From assembly GCF_022605725.1 (NCBI RefSeq), contig NC_065567.1, positions 36,187,127-36,251,126 on the forward strand: a stretch of 64,000 bases of DNA. The letters run 5' to 3'. Made by a program: the position numbers and the translations under genes. This document shows positions 53,527 to 62,931 of this stretch, piece by piece. This stretch comes from Anthonomus grandis grandis (Eukaryota; Arthropoda; Insecta; Coleoptera; Curculionidae). How positions within the stretch are numbered: the first letter of the stretch is position 1; each line of letters begins with the position of its first letter. The notes beneath the pieces are model-generated. The model was not told where the DNA came from and did no database searches. It worked only from the letters and a program-made list of their open reading frames with translations.

Positions 53527-54180
53527 TCAGGTGTTAATCATATCCTTTAAGTTTACCATTCGAACCAAAACAGTAGATTCCTTCTGCGTAGATAACGTCT
53601 TGGCTGGAAAAATTCCTTGACCATATAGTTTGCAGTTTGCCATGGGCTCAATCAAAAGAGTTTCTCCCTCTTTTCCTCCAGTTGTAGCATTAACCACCAC
53701 CTCTGAATTTGCTGGTATGGTAATATCCTTGAATAACTTAACGACTCTGGTATTTACTTTATCTTCATATAGGTGGTGCATAAAAATCTCTTCATTTCTC
53801 GTCGTCAATATCCGGTTATATACATCCATTTTAAACTGCTAAGCATTCATACCATCTAATCCTAATATGACATCATCCATGATTTCTGCCACTAGTACTG
53901 GCTGTTGGAATGTGGTTAAGCCAATGGTGACTGTAGCTTCATGCAATCCAAGAATCGGGATCCTTTTTCCATCCGCAGACACAGAATTAAATTGGGTGGT
54001 GCTGAAAGCCTACAGTGTGCTACGATGTTCGGCTTCACGATAGTATGACTTGATCCTGTATCCACTACCATCTCACATTCACGGCCGCATATTTTTCCCG
54101 GTACTACCAAGCTCTCTCCAGGATGTGGCAGCCGGTTTAGTCTTATACTTGGTAGCACCCAGCCAGCTTGCGCCCCATAA
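53527..54180 (-). pseudogene. Gypsy-type aspartic protease and pol linker
   Basis: CEMVVDTGSSHTIVKPNI at about 54090-54037 holds the DTGS catalytic motif. A frameshift near 53916 leads to VAEIMDDVILGLDGMNA (the usual 'ILG.D' protease block) at about 53900-53845 and a stop. The linker frame 53829-53527 (VVKLFKDITIPANSEVVVNA, LLIEPMANCKLYGQGIFPAK) resembles the domain between protease and RT in some gypsy polyproteins. In the intact family the protease cuts Gag-Pol. Confidence 0.75.
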
Positions 54181-54544
54181 AGCTGACTAGTTGAAGTTTT
54201 CCTGGTTCCTTGGGACTCTTAAAGGCTTGGGGCATTGACGCTTAAGGTGCCCCTCCTCATTGCAATTCCAGCATTGCAATGGTCTTTTAGGTTTCCTTGC
54301 TAATAATGACTCAATCTTCTTTAGGCGGTCTTCGAGATCACTTTCCGAACTTCTGATTTGTCTTATTCGTGTCTGCCTTCTAGTTGCTTGAAAAGCTGCC
54401 TCATACTCTAGTTCATGGGCCAAAGCTTCTGAAATAATTTTAGGATGAGCCATCCTTAGAGCGTGGTTAGTATATGGATCTCGAACTCCATCAATAAAAA
54501 ATTTGTTCTCGGAACTCTGTTGGGGCTAAAGGGTAAGCCAGATT

Positions 54545-57335
54545 TACTAATAATAATAAGCCTTTATTTCCAACAGGCAACTTGCCCAATAACAGGAAAC
54601 AGTTGCAAAACAATGAAAAATATAGTTAAAAAAAACACACACAAACAAACCTAAAAGAATGAAAAGAAAAGAAAAAGAGTAAAGTAAAGTCACATTCTCA
54701 AAAGTTATCCAAAAAATTAGAACAAATAACTATTAATATGATATAAAAACCCAGTTATAAAAGTTTAACAAGATAATCACATATTCAACTAAATTAAATT
54801 AAATTAACTGCAATATACCTACTAAGTATGACTTAAACACATGGGCCCTAATCCCAAGAGTAATGATCCACCAAGATATCGATAATCACATGAACCGGAG
54901 AGAAATTTATATCGCACATGTGACAGATCCGATTAAATATAGCGCATATTGTATATAGTGGCGATTTCAACAGGATTCTAGCATTAAGTCTAGGCACCAT
55001 GAAACGTACACCAGAAAGAAGTACAGGACTATCAATGAATCCATTCAGTAACCCATGCAGGAATCTTACAGAGAAGATCATTCTTCTGAGATGTAATGGA
55101 TGTAGATTGAAGCGTTCCAATATTTGCCGATGATCAAACCCTCTTACCGGATACATGCCATCCTGCCTGAAGGCCAAAAACTTAGCAAATCTACGCTGAA
55201 CAGATTCAAGGAGACCAACATGATTCTGATAGAGCGGGTTCCATATAATGCAGCCAAACTCCAGTTTTGATCTCACAAAGCAACAGAAAAGCAGTTTTAA
55301 TGTAGATTCCAAAGTAAAACTCTGAGAACTTCTAATTATGAACCCAAGCCTTCTCAGGGCTGACTTGACTATGTTATTGAAGTGTGGAACGAATGCAAAT
55401 TCAGAGTCAAAGGTTATACCAAGATCAGTAATTTGCTCTAATCTACTCAAAATAGTATCATTAATAAAGTAATTAAAATTTAAGGGTGTTTTTGATCTAG
55501 AGTAACTGACCACACTACACTTAGCCGCATTCAAGCCTAACCTGTTAACAGCGCACCATACCTCCAATGTATTTAGACAGTTCTGAAGAAAAACACAATC
55601 CTCCAAACCATATACATTTAAATATAGCTTCAAATCATCGGCAAAAGCCAGCCTATGACAAGTGAGTGACTCAATCAAGTCATTTATAAAAAAAACTAAA
55701 CAGGAGCGGACCCAGGTTCGAGCCCTGTGGCACACCCGACGTTACGTTAAAAAGTTTTGATTTAAAGCCCTCATATTCAACATATTGAGATCTACCAATC
55801 AAGTAGGAATGAAATAAATTAAATAATCTCCCTGAAAAACCATACTGAGTTAATTTATGCAGCAAAATATAGTGATCTATCCGATCAAAGGCTTTTTGGA
55901 AGTCGGTATAAATAACATCGACTTGAGTATTAACATCAAGTGATTCACAGATGTGGCTAGACAGACAGGATAAGTTAGTAACACAAGATCTCCCGCTAAA
56001 AAATCCATGCTGGTCTACAGAGATGAGTTCTTTTGCGTGACTAAATAGCTACCGATTCAGAATAATTTTGAACATTTTTGAGAAGTTACAGAGTAATGAG
56101 ATTGGCCTGTAGTTTACAATTTGATCAGAGTCCCCAGCTTTTAAAATAGGTATTATTTTAGCAGTCTTCCAAATTTCAGGGATTTGTTCTGTTGACAGTA
56201 TTAAGTTGAAAATGTAGGTCAGCGGATCAGCCAGGACACCAATGCAATTTTTAACCAAGAAGCTAGGCACACCGTCTACACCAGATGTTAACTTATTTTG
56301 AGTTTTTTACTGGCCAAAATAATCTGGGAAGCATCAACGTTGGAAATGTCAAAGTGGGGCACATTATCAGACGTCGACGAATGGTTAATGAAATTTGATT
56401 GTATAAATGCCTCACCAAAGAACAGTGCAAAAGCATCAACTATGTCTTGTGGGTCTTTAATTACCATGTCATCGGGTAGCCTCATCATACCAGGAATCCT
56501 GGTGCCAGCCTTCTTAGAACCAATAAAATTCCAAAAGCTAGATGGGTCCAAAGAAATATTCCTTTCGGTGTTTGATATATACAACTTATATTCATTGTGT
56601 ATTTGTAGTTTTATAAGGCGTCTAAGAGAGTGGAATTTATTTTGAAAGAATGGAGAATTGTACATTTTAAAGTCCTTGAAAGCCTTTTCTTTCCTATAAA
56701 TGTTCCTAATCAATTCTCGAGAATAATAATTTGGAAATCTTCTTTTACGTTGCTGCTTAAGAGGAATGTGTGCGGCAAATATGCCATTCAATATATCATA
56801 TAGGGCTCCACATGCATCATTAACGTTAGAGGATAAATACACAGTAGACCAGTCAGCTTCAAGGATCGAGACATAAAGGAGATGGAAGTTGGCCTTTCTA
56901 AAATTAAAAGAATGAGATAAGTTTTTATTAAGCTGAAAATTATGGACACGTTGGCCTGAGACGGTAAAATCAATTTCTAGTGTAGGGTGATGCAAATTCT
57001 CCAAGACAAAAGGCACGTCACTACGCGAAACAGTACAGGTGAAGTTAGATAAAACAAGATCCAATAGTCTGTTATTATAGTTTAGGATGTGATTACACTG
57101 AACAAGATTAAAAGTGTTAGCAAAATTATTCACAGCAATAGACTTTTGACTAACATGATTACCTGTAGGTGAGTTAATAGAGAAATCAGACACGTTAAAA
57201 TCGCCCACTATTATTACGTTATGGTTTAGCTTTGATATTAAAAGTGTAAACTGATCCAGAAATTGCTCGAAAATTACAGATGTGATAGATGGTGGGATGT
57301 ACAAAACAATCATGTAAAATATTTGTAACCTAATA
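54545..57335 (-). mobile_element. LINE inserted in gag, 5'-truncated, (ATT)n tail
   Basis: The 3' end is an (ATT)n tail, read as ACTAATAATAATAAGCC on the plus strand near 54545-54560. The 5' end lies near 57335. GTAAAT plus a few bases flanks both sides (AGTAAATCT and TGTAAATTT on the minus strand), a probable 6-8 bp target duplication. The gag frame joins across it. Confidence 0.8.
54848..57313 (-). pseudogene. LINE ORF2 (Jockey/CR1-group), best preserved of the window
   Basis: Frame 57313-56288 is open for 341 codons: IIVGDFNVSDFSINSPTGNH (endonuclease), LLDLVLSNF, HHPTLEIDF, a connector with YYSRELIRNIYRKEKAFKDF, and SFWNFIGSKKAG. After a shift: SGVDGVPSFLVKNCIGVLAD, NYRPISLLCNFSKMFKIILN, DQHGFFSGRSCVTNLSCLSS, YTDFQKAFDRIDHYILLHKL, TSGVPQGSNLGPLLFSFF and RLAFADDLKLYLNVYG (catalytic FADD intact). 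The C-terminus (55735-54848, 295 codons open) has SKLEFGCIIWNPLYQNHVGL and LHPLHLRRMIFSVRFLHGLL and ends naturally. Only a few breaks (near 56290, 56050, 55700) separate it from function. The endonuclease N-terminus is missing. Confidence 0.85.
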
Positions 57336-58105
57336 GTAAATTTACAGCCAATCGAGCAACATCGGCCTCAAACTGTTGGAGTTCTTCCTCGGGTTGTTGT
57401 CTTCTAGATTTCGATTCAACTTGTTGTAGATGGGCTTCACCGTATTTCATCTTTAAGGTACGTACCAGTGCGTCGAAATTAAGCTAATCCTCAGATGGCA
57501 CCATTCTTAATATTTCTGTAGCTTCTCCTCTAAGGCTTAGCTTAAGATTGATTGCCTTTTCTTCGTTATCCCAGGGATTTCCCTTAGCAGCGGCCTCAAA
57601 TTGATTCAAGTAGGTACTCCATGCTTCTTTGTCGTCGAATTTTGGTGGCTTTACTTTTACCATTGTTTGCATTCCAGGATCGAGATGAAGAGGAGTCCGT
57701 TTTACTTTCATCTCTAGTTCCTGGAACTTTTTTTGTACTTGCCCCAATTCTTATTCCACTGTTGCTTCAAAGTTAGTCATTAATTGTTTCTGATTTATCT
57801 CCAGATCTTCTCTAAGTTGTAAAACTCGTTCCTCTTGTTTTCTGTCTCGTTCGTCCTGCTCCTTTTTAAGATTATCTTTTAAATTCAGTAAGTCATCTTT
57901 CATGGTTCGAATCAGGTCTTCATTTTCCTTCTTCAGGTCAGATTTCATTGTCTTTAGTAAATCTTCTTGTTTGCGGTCTCGTTCTTCTTGTTCTACTTTT
58001 TGCTCGTTAAACTTCCTTAATAGCAGCTCCATCAATTTCTCGGTCTTCATCTTGTCATGACTTCTGTTAAAGGCATCCACTAAAATGAGCTTTCAAATAT
58101 CCTTT

Positions 58106-58118
58106 ACTTCTGACACCA
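58106..58118 (-). promoter_or_regulatory. Primer-binding site of the gypsy-type element
   Basis: On the minus strand TGGTGTCAGAAGT follows the 5' LTR after two bases. It would pair with the 3' end of a tRNA ending in ACACCA, possibly tRNA-Leu. The tRNA identity is my inference from memory of similar sites. Confidence 0.65.
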
Positions 58119-58120
58119 AT

Positions 58121-58618
58121 TGTAACGAAATTCGGGAACACACTTTTATTGTCAACGTCAAAAATACTAACTTAACTCGCCTTGACTATCGTTTAATTGT
58201 TTCCAAGGTAAAAACTGACTAAACAATTAAAACTGAATGAAATGTCACGAAGCGCGTCCTTTTTAAAACCCGATGGAACAGTTTCGAAATATTTAGAATT
58301 ATCTTCATTGTTTTTGCCGAAAGAGACTAATTAATAATTTTAGGAGAATACTGACAGTCAAAGCAAGCAAGTATACAAATTCTTGAAAATTAAAACTACA
58401 GGGATTTACAATAATATAACCTAAATAACCCGAACTGGGGCCAAAATGGGGCTCTCAAACAAGATGAACTACTTAAAAACTAAACACTATAGATAAAAAT
58501 AATAAACCAAACGTAAGTAGAACCCTAAATAAACCCTAGGAATCAACTTTAACTACAGAATACTAATAAAATAGTACAAAAACTAGGAGAATAATTAACT
58601 TATTTACATTTTCATAAT
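58121..58618 (-). repeat. 5' LTR (element orientation) of the gypsy-type element
   Basis: Starts TGTAACGAAATTCGGG and ends CATTTTCATAAT on the plus strand. It is followed by the AATAC target duplication at 58619-58623. Confidence 0.9.
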
Positions 58619-58623
58619 AATAC

Positions 58624-59085
58624 TTAATAAAATAGTAAAAAGAAAATCAAAATGATTAAAGCATTTCAAAGAAAATAGGTCTATCTACTAATTATGAAAA
58701 ATGCCTATTTAAATAAGAAAATAAGGGTCCACCTTTTTAGAGAACCTTTATTCCGAAACTGAGAAATAAAAAACAACATATTTTTAATATTAAATAAATA
58801 ATTATAGTACATTTTAATAATACTAAATAACAAATTACTCAACAATCGAAAATATTAACTCATTAATCTTTTCAATCACAATTATATTTCAACAGAAATC
58901 AACTGCCTAAACGCCCTGTATGCAATATTTTCACCTTAAGACATAAAACGTTTCCAACAAGAGCGTGGTCTCTGTCATCTCAATTCAGTTTAATTGTTGT
59001 TAAATGATAATTAATTTAAAGGCAGCATTTTTAGAACATACATGTGTGTTTACTTAGTGATCACAACACATTGTTTAATCTCGTA
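58624..59085. other. AT-rich spacer with no supported feature
   Basis: No gene or repeat recognised. This is the far side of the target into which the LTR element inserted. A CGCCCTGTATG near 58911 again looks like a mariner/MITE end. Confidence 0.4.
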
Positions 59086-59088
59086 CCA

Positions 59089-59186
59089 TATATAAAGTTT
59101 TGCCATGATTTTGAAAGTTCAGTTTACTGCGGAGGCCTTGCCCTGCAGTCGCATTCCGCTAGTGTTTTCTACTGAAAACCACCGGT
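59089..59186 (+). promoter_or_regulatory. Candidate core promoter with short first exon and splice donor
   Basis: TATATAAAG at 59089-59097 lies 32 bp upstream of the A of TCAGTT (A at 59121), the spacing expected for a TATA box and an insect initiator. AGTCG at 59147-59151 resembles a DPE one base off the usual place. A GTAAGT donor follows at about 59186, so the putative first exon is about 65 bp and non-coding (the ATG at 59105 is upstream of the start). Local GC content rises above the surroundings. I find no recognisable downstream exon. Confidence 0.45.
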
Positions 59187-59189
59187 AAG

Positions 59190-60085
59190 TCATACTCATG
59201 ATAGATGATATATAACATAACCGTTGCTTTATTATCGCGAGATCCATATTAAGATGTTCAATTAGATTTTTATGATTTTAATTGGGCCACAAATTATTTT
59301 AAATTAAAAATGCGCCATAAGAAGAAGGTTCGTGGCACATTTAGTCTTGCAGTTTTAGCATTATTAGTATTTTATTTTTTCTAAAATACATTGTGTAAAG
59401 GGTGTTTAAGGTTGGATGGGCTGTTGAAAGTATATGGTAAGTCAGATTATTATTTTATTTCTCAATCAATGTAACATTTAAAAAAATGTAGTTTTTGAGA
59501 TACACTAATATAGTTGATTTCAGCTGTCATTTATAAATAAAAAATTATCAAAGTTAAAGTCAAATTTACCAATTTTTTAATTTTAGGTAAGTCCTATACT
59601 GCAAAAGTTTTCAAAAATTAAACATATACCTTATAAAGTGCAAATAACTTCAAAACCCCAATCCACTATTTACGTTTGATTTTCTAAACGGTAAAAGGTT
59701 ATTGTTTAAACTAAACAAATTTTCTTAAAGAAATACGTGAAAAGGAACAGAAAAGCTTGAAAAGAATATCATTTTGATAAGTCTATGTCGATTTTCAAGA
59801 CATTCTTCAGTTTTTTTTGTGATATTGATCTGATGTTATTAATTTAGTTAAAAAATAATAGCTCAAGATAATGAGTTTATTTTAATATTTAGGAAGCAAA
59901 GCCTTCTAACTTTAAGGAAACATTGATAATACTAAAAATCTATTAGTACTAAAATTCAATTAATATTATAATAATAAAGCCTCTCTTAGTTTTTAAGACT
60001 TATTTGAGTTTTAAAACCACTATGATGCAAAATGAATTAACTAGAAAAAATAAGCTGAAAATATGTACCACTTTGATGAATCTAT
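59190..60085. other. AT-rich stretch with no supported gene
   Basis: Possibly the first intron of the candidate promoter above, or LINE 3' untranslated sequence near its right end. GTGTAAAGGGTGTTTAAGG near 59394 resembles a mariner terminus, but no partner was found. Confidence 0.35.
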
Positions 60086-60089
60086 TTCA

Positions 60090-61140
60090 TTACTTAACGA
60101 TGGATAGGGCTATGAATTCCATTCCATAGAATATTCTATGAGAAGGCACATTGAAAGTGGCATGATATCCAAGAACCTGATACGGAACATTAAATATTAT
60201 ACAACTTAAAAGAGAGGGACAATCAATATCACTATATACAAGTTTGCAGACTAACGTTATACAACAGACTTCCCTGTGACTAGCAAGCAGCATCAGATGA
60301 TTCTCAATAAAACCATAGTCATGATTAACCATGGCAATACAAGGCACAAGACACAATGTCTCAAAAATGTATGTTGAACCCTTTCAAGACTGTTAATATG
60401 AATATTGGTGATAACGTGACCGTACCGCAAAATAGATCAGGGAAAAAGAAACGATCAAAACGAGAAACGAGGAACAAGTATCGATTCGATTCAATTGCGA
60501 GTGAAGCTGGTGTAACAATATTTATTGATATTGAGACCAAGCCTATTTATGTTGCACAAAGTGAAAAGGCTATCCAAGTTATTCGACAAAAGTTTTTGAT
60601 CACTACTCCAAAATTGTAGGTCACCAGCAAATGACAAATATTTTCCGTTTTTGAAGCAATTCGAAATGACATTGTAAAAAACATTAAAAAGCAAAGGAGA
60701 TGTCCACACAGGTCAGGAAGGCAGCTGCCTATCTTGACGTTCTGAACACGCTCCCCGAATGAACTTTTACAGCAATTGAGAATGAAAATCTACAGACAAT
60801 AACTTCTTAGGGTATCTACTTCCTTACGTTCTTTTATTACGAGCAAGAAATCACATTGGTAAAATTGTAAATTTATTGCAGTGCATCTTCTATGGTAAAA
60901 ACTATGCTAAGAATCAGATAAAAAACTTCTGCAGAGCCAGAAAAACTATTTTGCAACCAGTCAAATAACTTAGGAGTAGCTGATTGGAGTCCTCTGAAGT
61001 TTCAAATTTTATCCTTTTGGTCATTTTTAAATATAGGGGCAATAATACGTTTCTATTGTGATGAAAAACTGAAAGTCCATGGAGAAGTATTGCATTTTTT
61101 AAAGAAATAATTAGGGTTACCATCAGACAGGGCAACTGTA
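60090..61140 (-). pseudogene. LINE reverse transcriptase remnant (Jockey/CR1-group)
   Basis: Blocks from right to left: an FKNDQKDKIWNFRGLQ-like block and PKLF near 61050-60975; WTSPLLFNVFYNVISNCF (the SPLLFN block) at about 60709-60650; YLSFAGDLQFWSS near 60630, where FADD has become FAGD; LDSLFTLCNINRLGLNINKY and SFTRN to 60491; HINSLERVQHTFLRH near 60430-60370; and YGFIENHLMLLASHREVC to LLSCIIFNVPYQVLGYHATF at 60356-60090, the usual C-terminal region. The catalytic change and several shifts make it inactive. The plus-strand open frame at 60356-60619 is its antisense. Confidence 0.7.
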
Positions 61141-61262
61141 TTAGGCGATTGAACTATATTTTCATAAACATCATTGACAGACAAATCAGTAACGTTAGAA
61201 TTAACACCACCAGAAGCATTGGTAACAATGATGGAGGAAGGCCCATTATCATCATTGTCGCT

Positions 61263-61263
<1 letters not shown>

Positions 61264-61304
<41 letters not shown>

Positions 61305-61305
61305 T
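61264..61305. repeat. (AAT)n microsatellite, probably a LINE tail
   Basis: About 13 AAT units on the plus strand. On the minus strand this is an (ATT)n run downstream of the LINE C-terminus at 61470, matching the (ATT)n tails at 51725-51750 and 54545-54560. Confidence 0.8.
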
Positions 61306-62470
61306 TACTGAAGACATTTATTTCAGATACTTAAAGCCTTTTACATATAATTAACATCATTCAATACTAAGACATATTACTAGATTGAGACTATTAATAG
61401 TAACAATGCAAACAACTAATTAAAATATTATATATAGAAATATAATTTGCACTAAAATTAAAGAAATATAGACATTTCTCGAATAAATGCCCATGAATTT
61501 CTTTCTAGAATTTTTTTACGTTATTTATTAGCCTTACTGAACGTGGTAACAAATTAAAATCCTTGATGCACATGTATATTGTGGAAAAAAGTGAGTGGCT
61601 ATGCTAAGATGGTCTATGTCCCTTGTGACAACTGATATGCTCTCAAAATAAAAATCATGACTTTCCTAAAAAGTTGTTGGGTATTTCTTTGAAAACATTA
61701 CAAAAGGCATTACAAGGGGGGTATAATCAAAAAAGCTTGAAAAAGTGAGATCTACAGGATTTTCTAGGATGCCATCGAAGAATGTAGCGAATGATGCGCT
61801 TTTGTGCTTTAAATATTTTACTTAACAGTTTTGATTTAATCCAGAACAGGATGGTATAGTTAATAACTGATTGTACACTGGCATAGTAAAATTGTTCTAA
61901 TGAATATATCAACATAATATCTCTCTTGTCTTCGAATTAAAGCACAATTACTTTGTAGTACAATTCTGGAGGTGTATATTCCAACTAAGTATACAATCAA
62001 TGTAAACCCCCAGAAAATTCACATTATCCACCACTCGTATTAATTTTGCCATCAATTAAAATCATTGATTTGCCTTTGTTTACTAAAACTTACAAACTCC
62101 TTCTGCATTATTTTTATATTTGTTAAGCCACTTCTGAGTAGTTCTTTAAAAAATTAAACAAATCTAGTTCCGACAGTATTATATATGTATCATCTGCATA
62201 TTGTGAAACCAAATCAATTATAAATCCTTTGCTGAGAGTATTTACATACATTAAAAAGAGGACAGGTTCAAGAATAGATCCCTAGGACAGTCCCTGCTTT
62301 ATTTCTGTGACTTGTGAAATGTGTTCCTTACCATTGCAGGTTATGCAAATATATTAAACCGTTGTAGAGAGATAGTTCAATTAAGGATGCAAATTTGGCC
62401 CTTGTGCCATTATTTTGTAGCCTCTGAAAGAGTTGTTTATGGTCAATAGTATCACGAAAATGGTTGGGCA
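61306..62470 (-). pseudogene. LINE remnant with intact YADD block and (ATT)n tail
   Basis: From right to left: IDHKQLFQRLQNNGTRAKFA near 62440-62385; a QGLSQGSILEPVLFLMYVN-like block near 62300-62240 in shifting frames; VSQYADDTYI at about 62210-62180 (catalytic pair intact); then YYASVQSVINYTILFWIKSK, IFKAQKRIIRYILRWHPRKS and CRSHFFKLF at 61890-61727; and YMCIKDFNLLPRSVRLINN near 61570-61515. The order fits a CR1/Jockey-group RT C-terminus. The rest up to the (ATT)n tail is 3' untranslated sequence. Confidence 0.65.
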
Positions 62471-62633
62471 AACTATGGTTGGAATGTGTCATTAAGAAAC
62501 TTCCAAAAGAATTTGAAATGAATTATTTTTTACTGTAAAGATGATGATGATTCCGGTAAATCCAGGAGGATATTCAACGCTGCACCTGGTGTGGTTTAGG
62601 GAATGTCTTAATTTTGGGAAAACTATTATTGAT

Positions 62634-62912
62634 AATGCAAATTTGATTTTATCATTGAAATAGTTAGAAATAATAAGATGAAAATGAATATCATGTCGAT
62701 CAGTTTATTACAATTTTTAAGACAGTTTTCTAATTTCGAGAAAATCATTGACGATAGCTAACATCTTGATTTACCAGTAAATTTCTTGATAAAAATTAAC
62801 TAGGATAGAGTAACATGTTAATGAACCTTTCTTCATTTCTAAGTAATGCAAATTTGATTTTACTATTGATTTATTTAGAGAAAATAAGCTAAAAACGAGT
62901 ACCATGTCGGTA
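62634..62912. repeat. Two direct copies with period 211 bp
   Basis: AATGCAAATTTGATTTTA at 62634 and at 62845, followed in both by ATTGA..TA.TTAGA.A.AATAAG.TGAAAA..A.TA.CATGTCG with changes. Similar AATAAGCTGAAAAT words occur near 60050 and weakly near 59760. No coding frame is kept. Confidence 0.5.
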
Positions 62913-62931
62913 ATATAAATAATAATAAGGA

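Larger units (their letters stand above)
54187..58080 (-). pseudogene. Gypsy-type Gag with zinc knuckle, split by a LINE
   Basis: Gag starts at 58080 (MDAFNRSHDKMKTEKLMELL) with a long charged coiled coil of KEEQDERDRKQEE-like repeats to about 57751. After a stop it continues at 57747 (VKVKPPKFDDKEAWSTYLNQ, GEATEILRMVPSED) and 57480-57340 (FEADVARLAVNL). The LINE interrupts, and Gag resumes at about 54545 (AYPLAPTEFRE) through LAHELEYEAAFQATRRQTRI to a CCHC knuckle, CWNCNEEGHLKRQC, at about 54273-54232. Gag would package the RNA; the knuckle binds nucleic acid. It is broken by one stop, the LINE and small shifts. Confidence 0.8.
52415..58618 (-). mobile_element. Ty3/gypsy-type LTR retrotransposon, pol largely deleted, gag carrying a LINE
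   Basis: Two LTRs of 498 bp each flank the internal region, and AATAC occurs on both outer sides (52410-52414 and 58619-58623) as a 5-bp target duplication. A primer-binding site and polypurine tract sit at the right places for a minus-strand element. Gag, a zinc knuckle, a protease and the C-terminal end of integrase are readable. RT, RNase H and most of integrase are absent, with a junction near 53440-53460. A LINE of about 2.8 kb interrupts gag. LTRs differ at about 18 of 498 sites by eye (about 3.6 percent). Confidence 0.9.

Noticed and set aside
60356..60619. 87-codon plus-strand frame with a basic KKKRSKRE stretch
   Set aside because: It lies opposite a recognisable minus-strand LINE RT (SERVQ..FLRH and SPLLFN blocks), so it is most likely an antisense shadow.
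61264..61305. Possible CRISPR-like or satellite array
   Set aside because: It is a plain trinucleotide microsatellite with no spacers, and it fits a LINE tail.
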